Below, piece after piece: positions 36,275-45,084 of a DNA stretch of 59,934 nucleotides (positions are counted from its first letter, which is position 1; every line of letters starts with the position of its first letter). The notes beneath the pieces were generated by a model, which saw nothing but the letters and a program-made list of their open reading frames with translations, ran no database searches and was not told the DNA's origin. The translations under genes and the position numbers were made by a program. The stretch comes from Nostoc sp. T09 (GTDB taxonomy: Bacteria > Cyanobacteriota > Cyanobacteriia > Cyanobacteriales > Nostocaceae), in the NCBI RefSeq assembly GCF_002154695.1, contig NZ_MTAV01000043.1, forward strand, positions 1 to 59,934. Reading direction: 5' to 3'.

Positions 36275-37120
36275 ATGCTCAAAAGCCCACTCCGTTATCC
36301 AGGCGGTAAATCAAAAGCAATCAATCAAATAATTGAATACTTACCAGAAACTTTTTCTGAATTTAGAGAACCTTTTGTAGGTGGTGGTTCTGTATTTATC
36401 TATCTAAAGCAAAAATTTCCTCATTTAAAAATTTGGATTAATGATTTAAACCGTGAGTTATTCCTATTTTGGAAATTTGCTCAATCTGATATATCTCAAC
36501 TAGTAACTGAAGTGCGGCGGATTAAAGATAAATATACAGACGGTAGATTACTATTTACAGAATTAACCAGCGTAGGTATCAATAATTTATCTGATTTTGA
36601 AAGAGCAGTCCGCTTTTTTGTACTTAACAGAATTACATTTTCGGGAACCGTAGAATCGGGTGGTTTTTCTCAGGAAGCTTTTCATAAACGCTTTACTAAC
36701 TCATCTATAGACCGTCTAGAGAAATTAGGAAATATTGTATTGAAAGATATTTTAATAACTAATTTAGATTACAGTGAATTATTGCATTCAACCGATGAAA
36801 AGGTGTTTTTATTTTTAGATCCGCCATATTTTAGTGCTACTAAATCTAAGTTATATGGTAAAGATGGGAACTTACATACTTCTTTTGAACATCTAAAATT
36901 TGCTGAATTATTAAAACAATGCCATCACCGATGGCTAATTACTTATGATAACTCGCCACAAATTCAAGAAAATTTTCACTGGGCTAATATTTCAGAGTGG
37001 GAATTGCAATATGGGATGAATAACTATAAACAGAGTAATGCTGCTAAAGGAAAAGAGTTATTCATTACTAACTATGAAATTCTACAGAATCTGGAGAAGA
37101 AAATTAAAACTTTTTTGTAG
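36275..37120 (+). CDS. dam: D12-class DNA adenine methyltransferase
   Basis: The 281-residue protein has the alpha-type N6-adenine methyltransferase order. LKSPLRYPGGKSKA is the AdoMet-binding motif X, FREPFVGGGSVF motif I and FLDPPYF the catalytic DPPY. The ATG at 36275 lies only 45 bp after the unknown operon gene. Recognition sequence cannot be read; many cyanobacterial relatives methylate GATC, which lies inside the abundant HIP1 octamer. No restriction enzyme is adjacent, so it looks solitary or attached to the upstream operon. Confidence 0.88.
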   Translation: MLKSPLRYPGGKSKAINQIIEYLPETFSEFREPFVGGGSVFIYLKQKFPHLKIWINDLNRELFLFWKFAQSDISQLVTEVRRIKDKYTDGRLLFTELTSVGINNLSDFERAVRFFVLNRITFSGTVESGGFSQEAFHKRFTNSSIDRLEKLGNIVLKDILITNLDYSELLHSTDEKVFLFLDPPYFSATKSKLYGKDGNLHTSFEHLKFAELLKQCHHRWLITYDNSPQIQENFHWANISEWELQYGMNNYKQSNAAKGKELFITNYEILQNLEKKIKTFL

Positions 37121-37250
37121 TGAGAACTTCAGTCCTCAAATATCTAAGTAATCAACTACTTACTACAAACTGTTTCCCATTTTCCGGTAGGATAGCTCCC
37201 AGACTCATCAACGAAAGCTCAACCCTACCACACGCAAACAGACCTTTTCT

Positions 37251-38318
37251 ATGACAACTTCCCCCATCTCCACGCCAGAAACTTCACCTAGCTGGTATCT
37301 CCTGCTGCAACAATTAATCAATGGTGAATCTTTATCTCGCACTCAAGCTGCTGAATTGATGCAAGGATGGCTAAGTGAATCTGTTCCCCCAGAATTATCG
37401 GGAGCAATTTTAACAGCACTGAACTTTAGAGGCGTTTCTGCTGACGAGTTGACTGGGATGGCGGAAGTGCTACAGTCTCAATCTTCCTTTCTCAGAACTC
37501 AAAACTCAGCACTCCCCAGTCTCATTGATACCTGTGGCACTGGCGGAGATGGTTCATCAACTTTTAATATTTCTACAGCAGTTGCTTTTGTGGCGGCTGC
37601 CTATGGTGTACCCGTCGCTAAACACGGCAATCGTTCGGCTTCCAGTTTGACAGGAAGCGCCGATGTCTTGGAAGCTTTGGGTGTAAATCTCAGTGCCCCT
37701 AGCGAAAAAGTGCAAGCGGCAGTCAAAGAAGTGGGGATCACTTTTCTATTTGCCCCTGGTTGGCATCCAGCACTCAAGGCGGTTGCTACATTGCGTCGGA
37801 CTCTTAAGGTACGGACTGTTTTCAACTTACTCGGGCCGTTGGTAAATCCTTTAAATCCAACTGGGCAAGTGGTTGGGTTATTTACTCCCAAACTTTTGGC
37901 AACTGTTGCCCAAGCTTTAAACAATTTGGGTAAGCAAAAAGCAATTGTTTTACATGGGCGAGAAAAACTCGATGAAGCGGGGTTAGGAGATTTAACCGAC
38001 TTAGCAGTTTTATCTAATGGTGAGGTGGAGTTAACGACTGTAAATCCCGAAGCGGTTGGTGTAACGCCTGCTACTATAGGTGCCCTCAGGGGTGGTGATG
38101 TTCAGGAAAACGCTGAAATACTCAAAGCGGTACTGCAAGGCAAGGGCACTCAAGCGCAACAGGATGCTGTAGCGTTAAATGCCTCCTTGGCGCTGCAAGT
38201 GGCGGGTGCGATTCCATTACTAGACCATGCCCAGGGTATTAAAGTAGCTAAGGAGATCCTAGATAGTGGCGCTCCCTGGGTAAAATTGGAGCAGTTAGTT
38301 CAGTTTCTGCGGAATTAA
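37251..38318 (+). CDS. trpD: Anthranilate phosphoribosyltransferase
   Basis: The 355-residue enzyme is the second step of tryptophan synthesis, joining anthranilate and [21 protein letters not shown] is the PRPP/metal loop, KHGNRSASS and [19 protein letters not shown] the further signature blocks. An extra loop just before the first motif ([11 protein letters not shown]) is encoded by a heptameric repeat. The last 71 bases overlap the end of the convergent aspartic-protease gene. Confidence 0.95.
   Translation: MTTSPISTPETSPSWYLLLQQLINGESLSRTQAAELMQGWLSESVPPELSGAILTALNFRGVSADELTGMAEVLQSQSSFLRTQNSALPSLIDTCGTGGDGSSTFNISTAVAFVAAAYGVPVAKHGNRSASSLTGSADVLEALGVNLSAPSEKVQAAVKEVGITFLFAPGWHPALKAVATLRRTLKVRTVFNLLGPLVNPLNPTGQVVGLFTPKLLATVAQALNNLGKQKAIVLHGREKLDEAGLGDLTDLAVLSNGEVELTTVNPEAVGVTPATIGALRGGDVQENAEILKAVLQGKGTQAQQDAVALNASLALQVAGAIPLLDHAQGIKVAKEILDSGAPWVKLEQLVQFLRN
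37488..37521. repeat. In-frame heptameric repeat inside trpD
   Basis: Units TTTCTCA, GAACTCA, AAACTCA and GCACTCC repeat the ACTC core every seven bases. They encode a loop between the N-terminal helices and the PRPP loop, where most TrpD proteins differ in length. Confidence 0.6.
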
Positions 38319-39297
38319 TTTCTGAGCGCGATTGCGGGCGAAATTCCACGACATTGCGTTTGATGGTGACATCATAGTTGCCGAAAAAGTCGTGACCAAG
38401 CAGTCCAGTTTCTAGATCTGAGCCTGCGATCGCTACTGGTACTTTATTCACCATTACTCCAGCTGCTGCCATCGAATCAACATAGCCAATCGTAAATTCC
38501 ACTTGCTTAGAACTGGCTGTGTTCGCTTTAGCTTTGCCGACGGCTACTATACCTAAAGCATTTGCCATGTTTTGGGTAATTACAGTGCCACTAGCCCCTG
38601 TATCGACAATCATCTCGAATCTTCGTTGGCCATTGAAGGTAACGTCAATAATTGGTGTTCCCCCAATGCGGCGTTTGATTGGCGCGATAAAAACATCTTG
38701 CTCTTGCTCGATTTGTCGAGTTGGGAGCAAGACCGACTGTGGTAATGGCTGCCGCTTTGGTAAAACTGGCGGTAGAGGTTGAGTTGAGTTGAGTGTGGTT
38801 TTTCTGGAAGGAACAACAACAACTACCCTTTGAGGCTTTGCCGCTATTGGCGGTAGGGGTTTTGGGGTAGCTTGATCCAAAGCATATTTGATCTGGCGCT
38901 GGTATTCTGAGATTTTGATTTGGGCGACCGTGAAATTGGGGCTTTCTTGCTGCACGTTTTTCATCAGCGCGATCGCATCCTGGAACTGACTCACCACCAA
39001 CTTCCAATCATCGGGCGATTGGGCAGATTTGCTGATCGTCATCGCACCTGCCGCTTTGTCCAGCGCCATTTCAAAAGAATTTAGTTCAATTGCCGACGGA
39101 GTCTGTGGCTGTGGTTCTGGGCTGGATAATGGTGTTGCTTCGACCAGAGGCGATGCTGCTGCATTTTCCACGGGCGTAGACTGCTCATGGTCGCGAGTCG
39201 CAGTAGTCTGTTTGTCTTTACTACAGGCAACACCCAAAACCGCTAGCGCACTTGATAAAATAATCAGGATTGCACGGGATAAAAAAGACTGGAGCAT
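38248..39297 (-). CDS. Retropepsin-like aspartic protease lipoprotein
   Basis: The protein has 349 residues from the ATG at 39297. A signal peptide ends with lipobox LGVAC (Cys25). A Ser/Pro/Gln-rich, partly helical region follows. The C-terminal 120 residues form a single retroviral-type protease domain with [15 protein letters not shown] and [14 protein letters not shown]. Such proteases act as dimers. Predicted location is membrane-anchored, on the periplasmic side. Its gene end overlaps the 3' end of trpD by 71 bp on the opposite strand. Confidence 0.85.
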   Translation of the reverse strand: MLQSFLSRAILIILSSALAVLGVACSKDKQTTATRDHEQSTPVENAAASPLVEATPLSSPEPQPQTPSAIELNSFEMALDKAAGAMTISKSAQSPDDWKLVVSQFQDAIALMKNVQQESPNFTVAQIKISEYQRQIKYALDQATPKPLPPIAAKPQRVVVVVPSRKTTLNSTQPLPPVLPKRQPLPQSVLLPTRQIEQEQDVFIAPIKRRIGGTPIIDVTFNGQRRFEMIVDTGASGTVITQNMANALGIVAVGKAKANTASSKQVEFTIGYVDSMAAAGVMVNKVPVAIAGSDLETGLLGHDFFGNYDVTIKRNVVEFRPQSRSEINSAETELTAPILPRERHYLGSP

Positions 39298-39631
39298 AAT
39301 TAACTTCGATTTTACCTGCCCAGAGGGCTGCAAATCTACCTCTCCCCACCTATTTCCTGAGAAAGAATTTAGGGAAGAGATCGGAGACCAGGGGAGTGGG
39401 AGGACAAGGAGAAGGAAGAAAAAGCAGGGGGAAGAAATGCTTGATTCTTGACCCTATTTAAATTTTTTATTTTTAATTAATTAGCTTCAGAACGCTAAGT
39501 CTCTAAACTCATGGGATAATTAACATTCGCAGCTTATACGAAACTAGGGACTAAACGCTAGAAACTAGAAAAAATCTTCTGAAACCCTAGCTCTTATCCC
39601 CAGCCCCTAAACATGATTGCCTTCATCGCCT
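39298..39631. other. Intergenic region upstream of carA
   Basis: A polypurine tract (about 39360-39435, ggagaaggaagaaaaagc) resembles heptameric repeats. AT-rich sequence (39460-39485) follows. No gene is seen. The carA promoter presumably lies in the last 150 bases; no riboswitch-like fold is evident. Confidence 0.4.
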
Positions 39632-40798
39632 ATGTCCCCGTCTGACACAATACCTGCTTTACTTGTCCTAGCGGATGGAACTGCTTATCGCGGTTGGTCG
39701 TTTGGTGCCACAGGAACCACAATTGGGGAAGTGGTCTTTAACACTGGCATGACTGGATATCAAGAAGTGCTGACAGATCCCAGTTACTGCGGTCAAATTG
39801 TCGTTTTTACTTATCCTGAATTGGGTAACACTGGCGTCAATGCTGAAGATGAAGAATCGGCTAGACCACAAGTGCAAGGTGCGATCGCCCGCAATATTTG
39901 TCAGCGACCAAGTAACTGGCGCTCGACACAATCCTTGCCTGACTACCTAAAACAGCACCAAATCCCTGGTATTTACGGCATTGATACCCGCGCCCTCACC
40001 CGCAAAATTCGGATGTTTGGAGCCATGAATGGTGGTATTTCCACATCTATTCTGGATGAGGCTGAGTTACTAGAGCAAGTACAGGCAGCCCCTAGTATGC
40101 AGGGATTGAATCTAGTGCGTGAGGTTACTACCCCAACAGTTTATCAATGGTCAGATCCCACAATCCCAGCTTGGGAATTCAACTCTAATCCAGCGAATAG
40201 TGCGGCAGAATCTTTTACCGTTGTTGCTCTTGACTTTGGGGTGAAACGTAATATATTGCGTCGTTTAGCAAGTTACGGTTGCCAGGTAATTGTTGTTCCC
40301 GCGCATACACCACCAGAGGAAATTCTCAAATATAATCCAGATGGCATCTTTCTTTCTAACGGGCCTGGCGACCCAGCGGCTGTCACTGAAGGTATTGAAA
40401 CTGCCAAGGCACTGCTAGGCGCTGAAAAACCGATCTTTGGTATCTGTATGGGTCATCAAATTTTGGGTCATGCCTTGGGAGCAGAAACCTTTAAACTCAA
40501 GTTTGGTCATCGGGGATTGAATCAACCTGCGGGTTTACAACAACGGGTAGAAATTACCAGTCAAAACCACAGTTTTGCTATTGACCCAGATTCTTTACCT
40601 GAGACAGTTGTTGAAATTAGCCACCTAAACTTGAACGATCGCACTGTTGCTGGGGTACGTCACAAGTCTCTGCCTGTGTTTTCAGTACAATATCATCCAG
40701 AGGCTAGTCCTGGTCCCCACGATGCTGATTACTTGTTTGAGGACTTTGTCCAAGCAATGCGAGCAGCACGTCAATTAGCCGCAACTGGGGCTAAATAA
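39632..40798 (+). CDS. carA: Carbamoyl-phosphate synthase small subunit
   Basis: This 388-residue glutamine amidotransferase subunit supplies ammonia to CarB for arginine and pyrimidine synthesis. The N-terminal domain has [20 protein letters not shown]. The class I amidotransferase domain has [14 protein letters not shown] with the nucleophile Cys and YHPEASPGP with His/Glu. I start at the ATG at 39632; an in-frame TTG five codons upstream is less likely. carB is not in the window. Confidence 0.95.
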   Translation: MSPSDTIPALLVLADGTAYRGWSFGATGTTIGEVVFNTGMTGYQEVLTDPSYCGQIVVFTYPELGNTGVNAEDEESARPQVQGAIARNICQRPSNWRSTQSLPDYLKQHQIPGIYGIDTRALTRKIRMFGAMNGGISTSILDEAELLEQVQAAPSMQGLNLVREVTTPTVYQWSDPTIPAWEFNSNPANSAAESFTVVALDFGVKRNILRRLASYGCQVIVVPAHTPPEEILKYNPDGIFLSNGPGDPAAVTEGIETAKALLGAEKPIFGICMGHQILGHALGAETFKLKFGHRGLNQPAGLQQRVEITSQNHSFAIDPDSLPETVVEISHLNLNDRTVAGVRHKSLPVFSVQYHPEASPGPHDADYLFEDFVQAMRAARQLAATGAK

Positions 40799-40981
40799 AA
40801 TCAGGATGAGAGATTAGGGAAGAAGGACAAGGAGGACAGGGAAGACAAGGGAGATAAAGGCAAATAACCAATCCCCAATGCCCAATGACGCCAGTTGCTT
40901 CAAGTCGGCAAAGCCGACGACACTTGCTTCAACCCGGGAAACCCGCGCAACGCAGTGTCTCCCCAACGCACTGGCTACTCC

Positions 40982-41446
40982 ATGCCCCAAGCCCATGCCC
41001 TAACCCAGCAGGTTGTAGACAACTTGCACCAAAACCATCTATACTGGAGCGTTCACTTTCACCATGAGGAGGGAGTTATTGCTGAGCCACTGAATCTAAC
41101 TGTGAGCCTGAGGGGTACTCGTGAAGCCCGGGATAACTGTCAGCTATTCCGCCTCACAGGTTTATTAGATGCTTTTTCTGAGCCGACATTTCGCAAGGTA
41201 CTAGGTAGCAAGATTGATGAGGGTCCAAAGCACATTATTTTGGATCTATCACAAATTGACTTTGTTGATAGCTCTGGCTTGGGCGCTTTAGTGCAGCTAG
41301 CCAAACAAGCTCAAAACGCCACTGGCACCTTGCAAATTGTCACAAATGCCCGTGTCACTCAAACGGTCAAGCTTGTTCGCTTAGAGAAGTTTCTCTCCCT
41401 GCAACCAACTGTTGAAGCGGCTCTAGAAAACATCAAGTCGTCTTGA
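40982..41446 (+). CDS. STAS-domain anti-sigma factor antagonist
   Basis: The STAS domain covers about the last 120 residues, with ILDLSQIDFVDSSGLGALVQ holding the phosphorylatable Ser region. These proteins bind or release anti-sigma/kinase partners depending on phosphorylation. The start is uncertain. An ATG at 40982 is used here. However, the first 30 codons look like dispersed-repeat DNA, and a strong AGGAGG (41067-41072) lies 5 bases before ATT at 41078. That would begin IAEPLNLTVSLRG, just where the conserved domain starts, and give 122 residues. Confidence 0.8.
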   Translation: MPQAHALTQQVVDNLHQNHLYWSVHFHHEEGVIAEPLNLTVSLRGTREARDNCQLFRLTGLLDAFSEPTFRKVLGSKIDEGPKHIILDLSQIDFVDSSGLGALVQLAKQAQNATGTLQIVTNARVTQTVKLVRLEKFLSLQPTVEAALENIKSS

Positions 41447-41469
41447 TTGCTTGACCAAAAAAACAATCT

Positions 41470-41506
41470 AGCTATCCGATGCTTTATCTGGATAGCTTAA
41501 TTTTTA
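41470..41506 (+). terminator. Intrinsic terminator after the STAS gene
   Basis: AGCTATCC (41470-41477) pairs with GGATAGCT (41490-41497) and is followed by TTAATTTTT, 24 bp after the stop codon. Confidence 0.75.
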
Positions 41507-41510
41507 GCTC

Positions 41511-41558
41511 AGCTGGCTAGCCAACCTCTCTATTTATGGCAGAGGTATCAAGCCAGCT
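41511..41558. other. Bipartite stem-loop upstream of mini-RNase III
   Basis: Outer arms AGCTGGCT and AGCCAGCT enclose inner arms ACCTCT and AGAGGT. The structure lies just after the STAS terminator and about 136 bp before the next gene. It may be a second terminator, a repeat or a leader structure. Confidence 0.4.
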
Positions 41559-41693
41559 AATATTAAAATCTCAACTTTTAAACAAAAAGATAAAATTTAG
41601 TCAGTAATTTTTGCTAGTGTAGATTATGCTAAGTATCTCAACAGATAATCAATGATGCCTGCCAAATGTAGCACACTAAGGAAAAATTAACTT

Positions 41694-42173
41694 GTGAAGC
41701 CTAAGGAGGAAGAGCTATTAGATGGACAAGATGAAGCTGCGAAACAGAATTCATTTTGGACTAAATCACTCTTGGCAAGCACATTTCAATTACCCGAACA
41801 AATCTCTGTTTCACAAGTGCAACAAATTTCTCCTGCTGCATTAGCATATGTGGGAGATGCAATATATGAGCTATATGTTAGAATGTTTTATCTAATGCCA
41901 TTGCAGCGACCAGATACTTACCATCGTCTGGTAGTGGCACAGGTAAGAGCAGAAAAACAAGCGCTACATTTGCGATCGCTAGTACCTCATCTGAGGGATA
42001 GTGAATTAGATATTGTCCGACGGGGTCGTAATGCTGCCACAGGACGCTCGAAGCGGATTGATCCAGAAATTTACCAACAAGCAACTAGTCTAGAAACTTT
42101 AATTGGCTACCTTTATCTCACAGACTTCCCACGCTTAACCGAGCTGTTGCAAAAACTCTATCTAGAAAAATAG
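41694..42173 (+). CDS. mrnC: Mini-ribonuclease III
   Basis: The 159-residue protein is a single RNase III catalytic domain without a double-strand-binding domain. LAYVGDAIYELYVR contains the signature Asp/Glu pair; the second acidic site lies in SLETLIGYLYL. In other bacteria it matures 23S rRNA ends, fitting the following rRNA methyltransferase gene. The start is a GTG at 41694; the extra N-terminus of about 40 residues is poorly conserved in character. Confidence 0.9.
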   Translation: MKPKEEELLDGQDEAAKQNSFWTKSLLASTFQLPEQISVSQVQQISPAALAYVGDAIYELYVRMFYLMPLQRPDTYHRLVVAQVRAEKQALHLRSLVPHLRDSELDIVRRGRNAATGRSKRIDPEIYQQATSLETLIGYLYLTDFPRLTELLQKLYLEK

Positions 42174-42269
42174 TCGGCGATAAATCTCACGAAAGCAAAA
42201 TCCAGTAGAGTGAGCTTCGGTAAGTTTGGGAATCACTATGCCCACCCATAAGTTATACCAAATACTCTT

Positions 42270-43310
42270 ATGTCATCGGATAAACCCAGAAAAATCAAGA
42301 CTGCTGGCGAACCTAATCGCGGGCTACCTGTAAAAGTGAAAGGCAAGCGTGTTCTTGCTAATCCTATTCGCAATCCCAGACCGATTGAAGGTAATAAGCC
42401 AGTTCGCAATCCCAAACCGATTGAAGGTAATAAGCCAGTTCGTAATCCCAGATTTGGCGATGCTAAACCCGAAACTGGCGGCCCACGCCAAAATCGTACC
42501 GTTCCCCACCCCCCCTCAGAGATCAAACAAGCACCAGAAGATAGTGATATTATCTATGGTCGTCATCCAGTATTGAGTGCTTTAGAAAATCAGCGTGGTC
42601 TCAACCGAATTTGGATTACTACCCGTTTACGTTACGATCCCCGCTTTCATCATTTGATCCTGCAAGCCAAGGACAATGGTGCAGTTATTGATGAAGTAGA
42701 ACCAAAGCGCTTAGACCAAATCACCGACGGAGCCAATCATCAAGGTATAGCGGCGCAAATCGCTCCCTACGCCTATATGGAATTGCCAGATTTAATTGAG
42801 AAGGCAAAATCTGTCAGCGATCCAGTGATTATCGTAGCTGATGGGATCACTGACCCCCATAACTTAGGTGCAATTATTCGCACCGCAGAAGCTATAGGCG
42901 CACAAGGATTAGTTATTCCTCAAAGACGGGCATCTGGGATTACTTCCACAGTGGTGAAGGTGGCAGCAGGTGCTTTAGAAAACTTCTCCGTCGCCCGCGT
43001 CGTTAATTTGAGCCGTTCTTTAGAAGAACTGAAGGAAGCTGGCTTTTGGATTTATGGCACAGCAGCAACCGGCAGTGAACCTCTACATACAGTGAGTTTT
43101 AGCGGTCCGATTGTTTTAGTAATTGGCTCAGAAGGTGAAGGACTTAGCATGTTAACACAACGTTCTTGCGATGTCTTAGTGTCTATTCCCCTCCACGGTA
43201 AGACCCCTAGCCTTAATGCCTCAGTAGCAGCAGGTATGGCGCTTTATGAAATTTATCGCCAGCGCTTGCTAAACACACATTATCTGGATAAATTACAAAA
43301 ACCTCTTTGA
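42270..43310 (+). CDS. rlmB: SpoU/TrmH-family rRNA 2'-O-methyltransferase (RlmB-like)
   Basis: The 346-residue protein has a basic, repeat-bearing N-terminal extension (about 1-88), the L30e-like substrate domain starting [13 protein letters not shown], and the SPOUT methyltransferase domain. The latter carries [29 protein letters not shown] and [20 protein letters not shown], forming the AdoMet knot. It would methylate a 23S rRNA guanosine ribose (G2251 by E. coli numbering). The extension is unusual and Pro/Arg/Lys/Asn-rich. It probably follows the mini-RNase III gene in one transcript. Confidence 0.9.
   Translation: MSSDKPRKIKTAGEPNRGLPVKVKGKRVLANPIRNPRPIEGNKPVRNPKPIEGNKPVRNPRFGDAKPETGGPRQNRTVPHPPSEIKQAPEDSDIIYGRHPVLSALENQRGLNRIWITTRLRYDPRFHHLILQAKDNGAVIDEVEPKRLDQITDGANHQGIAAQIAPYAYMELPDLIEKAKSVSDPVIIVADGITDPHNLGAIIRTAEAIGAQGLVIPQRRASGITSTVVKVAAGALENFSVARVVNLSRSLEELKEAGFWIYGTAATGSEPLHTVSFSGPIVLVIGSEGEGLSMLTQRSCDVLVSIPLHGKTPSLNASVAAGMALYEIYRQRLLNTHYLDKLQKPL
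42369..42450 (+). repeat. 36-bp coding tandem repeat in the methyltransferase gene
   Basis: Two nearly identical 36-bp units (42369-42404 and 42405-42440) and a partial third encode [12 protein letters not shown] and [12 protein letters not shown]. They differ at one base, so the duplication is recent. Confidence 0.85.
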
Positions 43311-43407
43311 AAAATAAGAGTAAAAGAGTATAAAGAAATGTAAAGCAAAAAAACACAGCAAAATACCGTTTAATATCCAGTACCTCATTCATAAATTGGC
43401 AACTACC

Positions 43408-43710
43408 ATGAAAACCATTTGGGATGATCTCAAGGAAACGTTGATTAGCACAATCAACAATCTAGGCTTGGCTTGGTGGGTAGAGATTGTGACACAAAAC
43501 CCCCGTTGCACATACTACTTTGGCCCATTTCTGAGCTCTGTGGATGCCAATGTGGCAATTAAAGGTTACATAGAAGATTTGGAGGCAGAAGGCGCACAGG
43601 GAATTATTGTAAATGTGAAGCGTTGTAAACCAGATTCTTTAACAATTGCTGAAGACTTGGGGGAAAGGATTGACCGCAAAGTAAAGCCTGCCTTTAGCGG
43701 TCAAATGTAA
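43408..43710 (+). CDS. DUF1816 domain protein
   Basis: The 100-residue protein begins MKTIWDDLKETLISTINN and contains LAWWVEIVTQNPRCTYYFGPF and a conserved GYIEDLEAEGAQGI. This is the cyanobacterial DUF1816 pattern, small proteins distantly like the CpcD domain of phycobilisome linkers. A direct role in phycobilisomes is not shown. I start at the ATG at 43408 rather than the TTG four codons earlier. Confidence 0.82.
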   Translation: MKTIWDDLKETLISTINNLGLAWWVEIVTQNPRCTYYFGPFLSSVDANVAIKGYIEDLEAEGAQGIIVNVKRCKPDSLTIAEDLGERIDRKVKPAFSGQM

Positions 43711-43737
43711 ATTAGGCAATAGTCAGTATTCCTTGTG

Positions 43738-43869
43738 CTAAGACCTGAGTAGAACCGCGAATACTTGCGTTTCAATTTGCTTGCTTAAATCGCTAGATGC
43801 ATTTAGTCTGGCGGCTAAACGCGCTAACTCCGCCATACTACAAGCAGCAGTATCTACAGCATTTTGTAG
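43738..43869 (-). pseudogene. Possible C-terminal remnant of a methyl-accepting chemotaxis-type protein
   Basis: Between two stops the frame reads LQNAVDTAACSMAELARLAA and a short tail. This resembles the last helix of methyl-accepting/phototaxis receptors. Nothing of the signalling hairpin precedes it. It could equally be a chance frame. Confidence 0.3.
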
Positions 43870-43898
43870 TCAATCGACCTGGAATTAATGACTGAAAA

Positions 43899-44750
43899 TT
43901 ACCACATTTCTTGAGAATGCTCTTCCAGCCAGTGGTCAATGTCTCTCAATACCTGCTCGGGAATTTCCCACGGGAAAAGGTGGGCAGTATTGGGGTAAGA
44001 TTGCCACTGACAATTCTTGAGGTGGCGAGCCGTTTCTAAACTAGCTTCAACTGTGATGTGGCGGTCTTGAGCACCAGCAAGTACTAGACTTGGACATTCT
44101 ATTTGCCACAAGTCTGTAAGTCTGTTGTACCCAGATTGTATGGCAGTGTAAAGGGCACGACTAGCAGCTGGAGAAGTTTGTAAATAAGCTGGCACAGCGT
44201 CCTTAGCGATATAGCTATATGCTGTTGGTGTATGTTGTTGGATTAAGTGACGAAACAGCGATCGCTTAGCAAAAGTTTCAATATTCCACTGCCAACTCGG
44301 TTTGATATAGTTCAATATCCCCGCAACACCAGTATAAACATTATCTTGCCAAGCGATCGGGGGATGGTTGCCACGCGGTCTGGCGGCTGTCGCCACTAAA
44401 ATCAGCCCTGTAATGCGTTGTGGCAGGCGCAATGCCAGTTCCATCGCCAGAATACCACCAAGTGACCACCCTAATACCAAACATTTATCAATCTGAAAGC
44501 GGTCTATTAGGTCTTCTAGGTCGTTTAAATGGTCTTGCATAGCAAAATTGCCCTTGAAGCGACTTTTGCCATATCCACGCAAATCGGGTGCAAAAGTTTG
44601 GTAGCGCTTTGATAGGTGATTTGTAAAGACAGAAAGACTCCGACCGGAACCAGGATGTCCGTGTAAAGCCAAAATGGGCAACCCTTGACCTTGAACATAG
44701 ACATTTAACTTCGCAGCATTAGCCGCAGGATAACTCTGGCGATCGCCCAT
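43899..44750 (-). CDS. Alpha/beta hydrolase
   Basis: The protein has about 283 residues. GWSLGG near residue 95 is the nucleophile elbow, LALHGHPGSG the oxyanion region, and LAGAQDRHI plus NTAHLFPWE supply the acid and His. Substrate is unknown. The start overlaps the stop of the preceding small coiled-coil gene (GTGATG: GTG at 44753 or ATG at 44750), so the two are translationally coupled. Confidence 0.85.
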   Translation of the reverse strand: MGDRQSYPAANAAKLNVYVQGQGLPILALHGHPGSGRSLSVFTNHLSKRYQTFAPDLRGYGKSRFKGNFAMQDHLNDLEDLIDRFQIDKCLVLGWSLGGILAMELALRLPQRITGLILVATAARPRGNHPPIAWQDNVYTGVAGILNYIKPSWQWNIETFAKRSLFRHLIQQHTPTAYSYIAKDAVPAYLQTSPAASRALYTAIQSGYNRLTDLWQIECPSLVLAGAQDRHITVEASLETARHLKNCQWQSYPNTAHLFPWEIPEQVLRDIDHWLEEHSQEMW

Positions 44751-45010
44751 CACTCTGCGTTCTCCTGTCTAGCAAACCAATGTTCTAAAATGGGTTGACT
44801 CTCTGTTCTCAAACCCCGAATTTCTCTAAGCTCAGTCACAATCCCTTCAAAGTTAGATTGAGTTGCATCATACTTAGGCTGATGGATTTCAACTACCTGC
44901 ACCAGTGAATTCACTGTTGAATGCAGTTGTGCGATCGCAGTTCTGTTAGCCTCTATAGCTGCGGTGTTCGCTTCAGTTCTTTGTACTGCCCGCTCTAGTT
45001 TTTCTTGCAT
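44750..45010 (-). CDS. Small coiled-coil protein
   Basis: The 86-residue protein has a heptad-like N-terminus (MQEKLERAVQRTEANTAAIE with repeated ANTAAIEANRTAIAQL). It is probably a cytoplasmic coiled coil. I do not recognise the family; similar small proteins are common in cyanobacteria. It is the first gene of a two-gene unit with the alpha/beta hydrolase. Confidence 0.6.
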   Translation of the reverse strand: MQEKLERAVQRTEANTAAIEANRTAIAQLHSTVNSLVQVVEIHQPKYDATQSNFEGIVTELREIRGLRTESQPILEHWFARQENAE

Positions 45011-45084
45011 ATAAATTTTTATATCTTGCTTCTAATTGTGACATAACCTTAGGAGCAAGGATTTCAGCAGTATTAAGCGAACCT

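Noticed and set aside
39029-39451. 140-codon plus-strand frame
   Set aside because: It is mostly antisense to the lipoprotein signal region and ends in a polypurine repeat.
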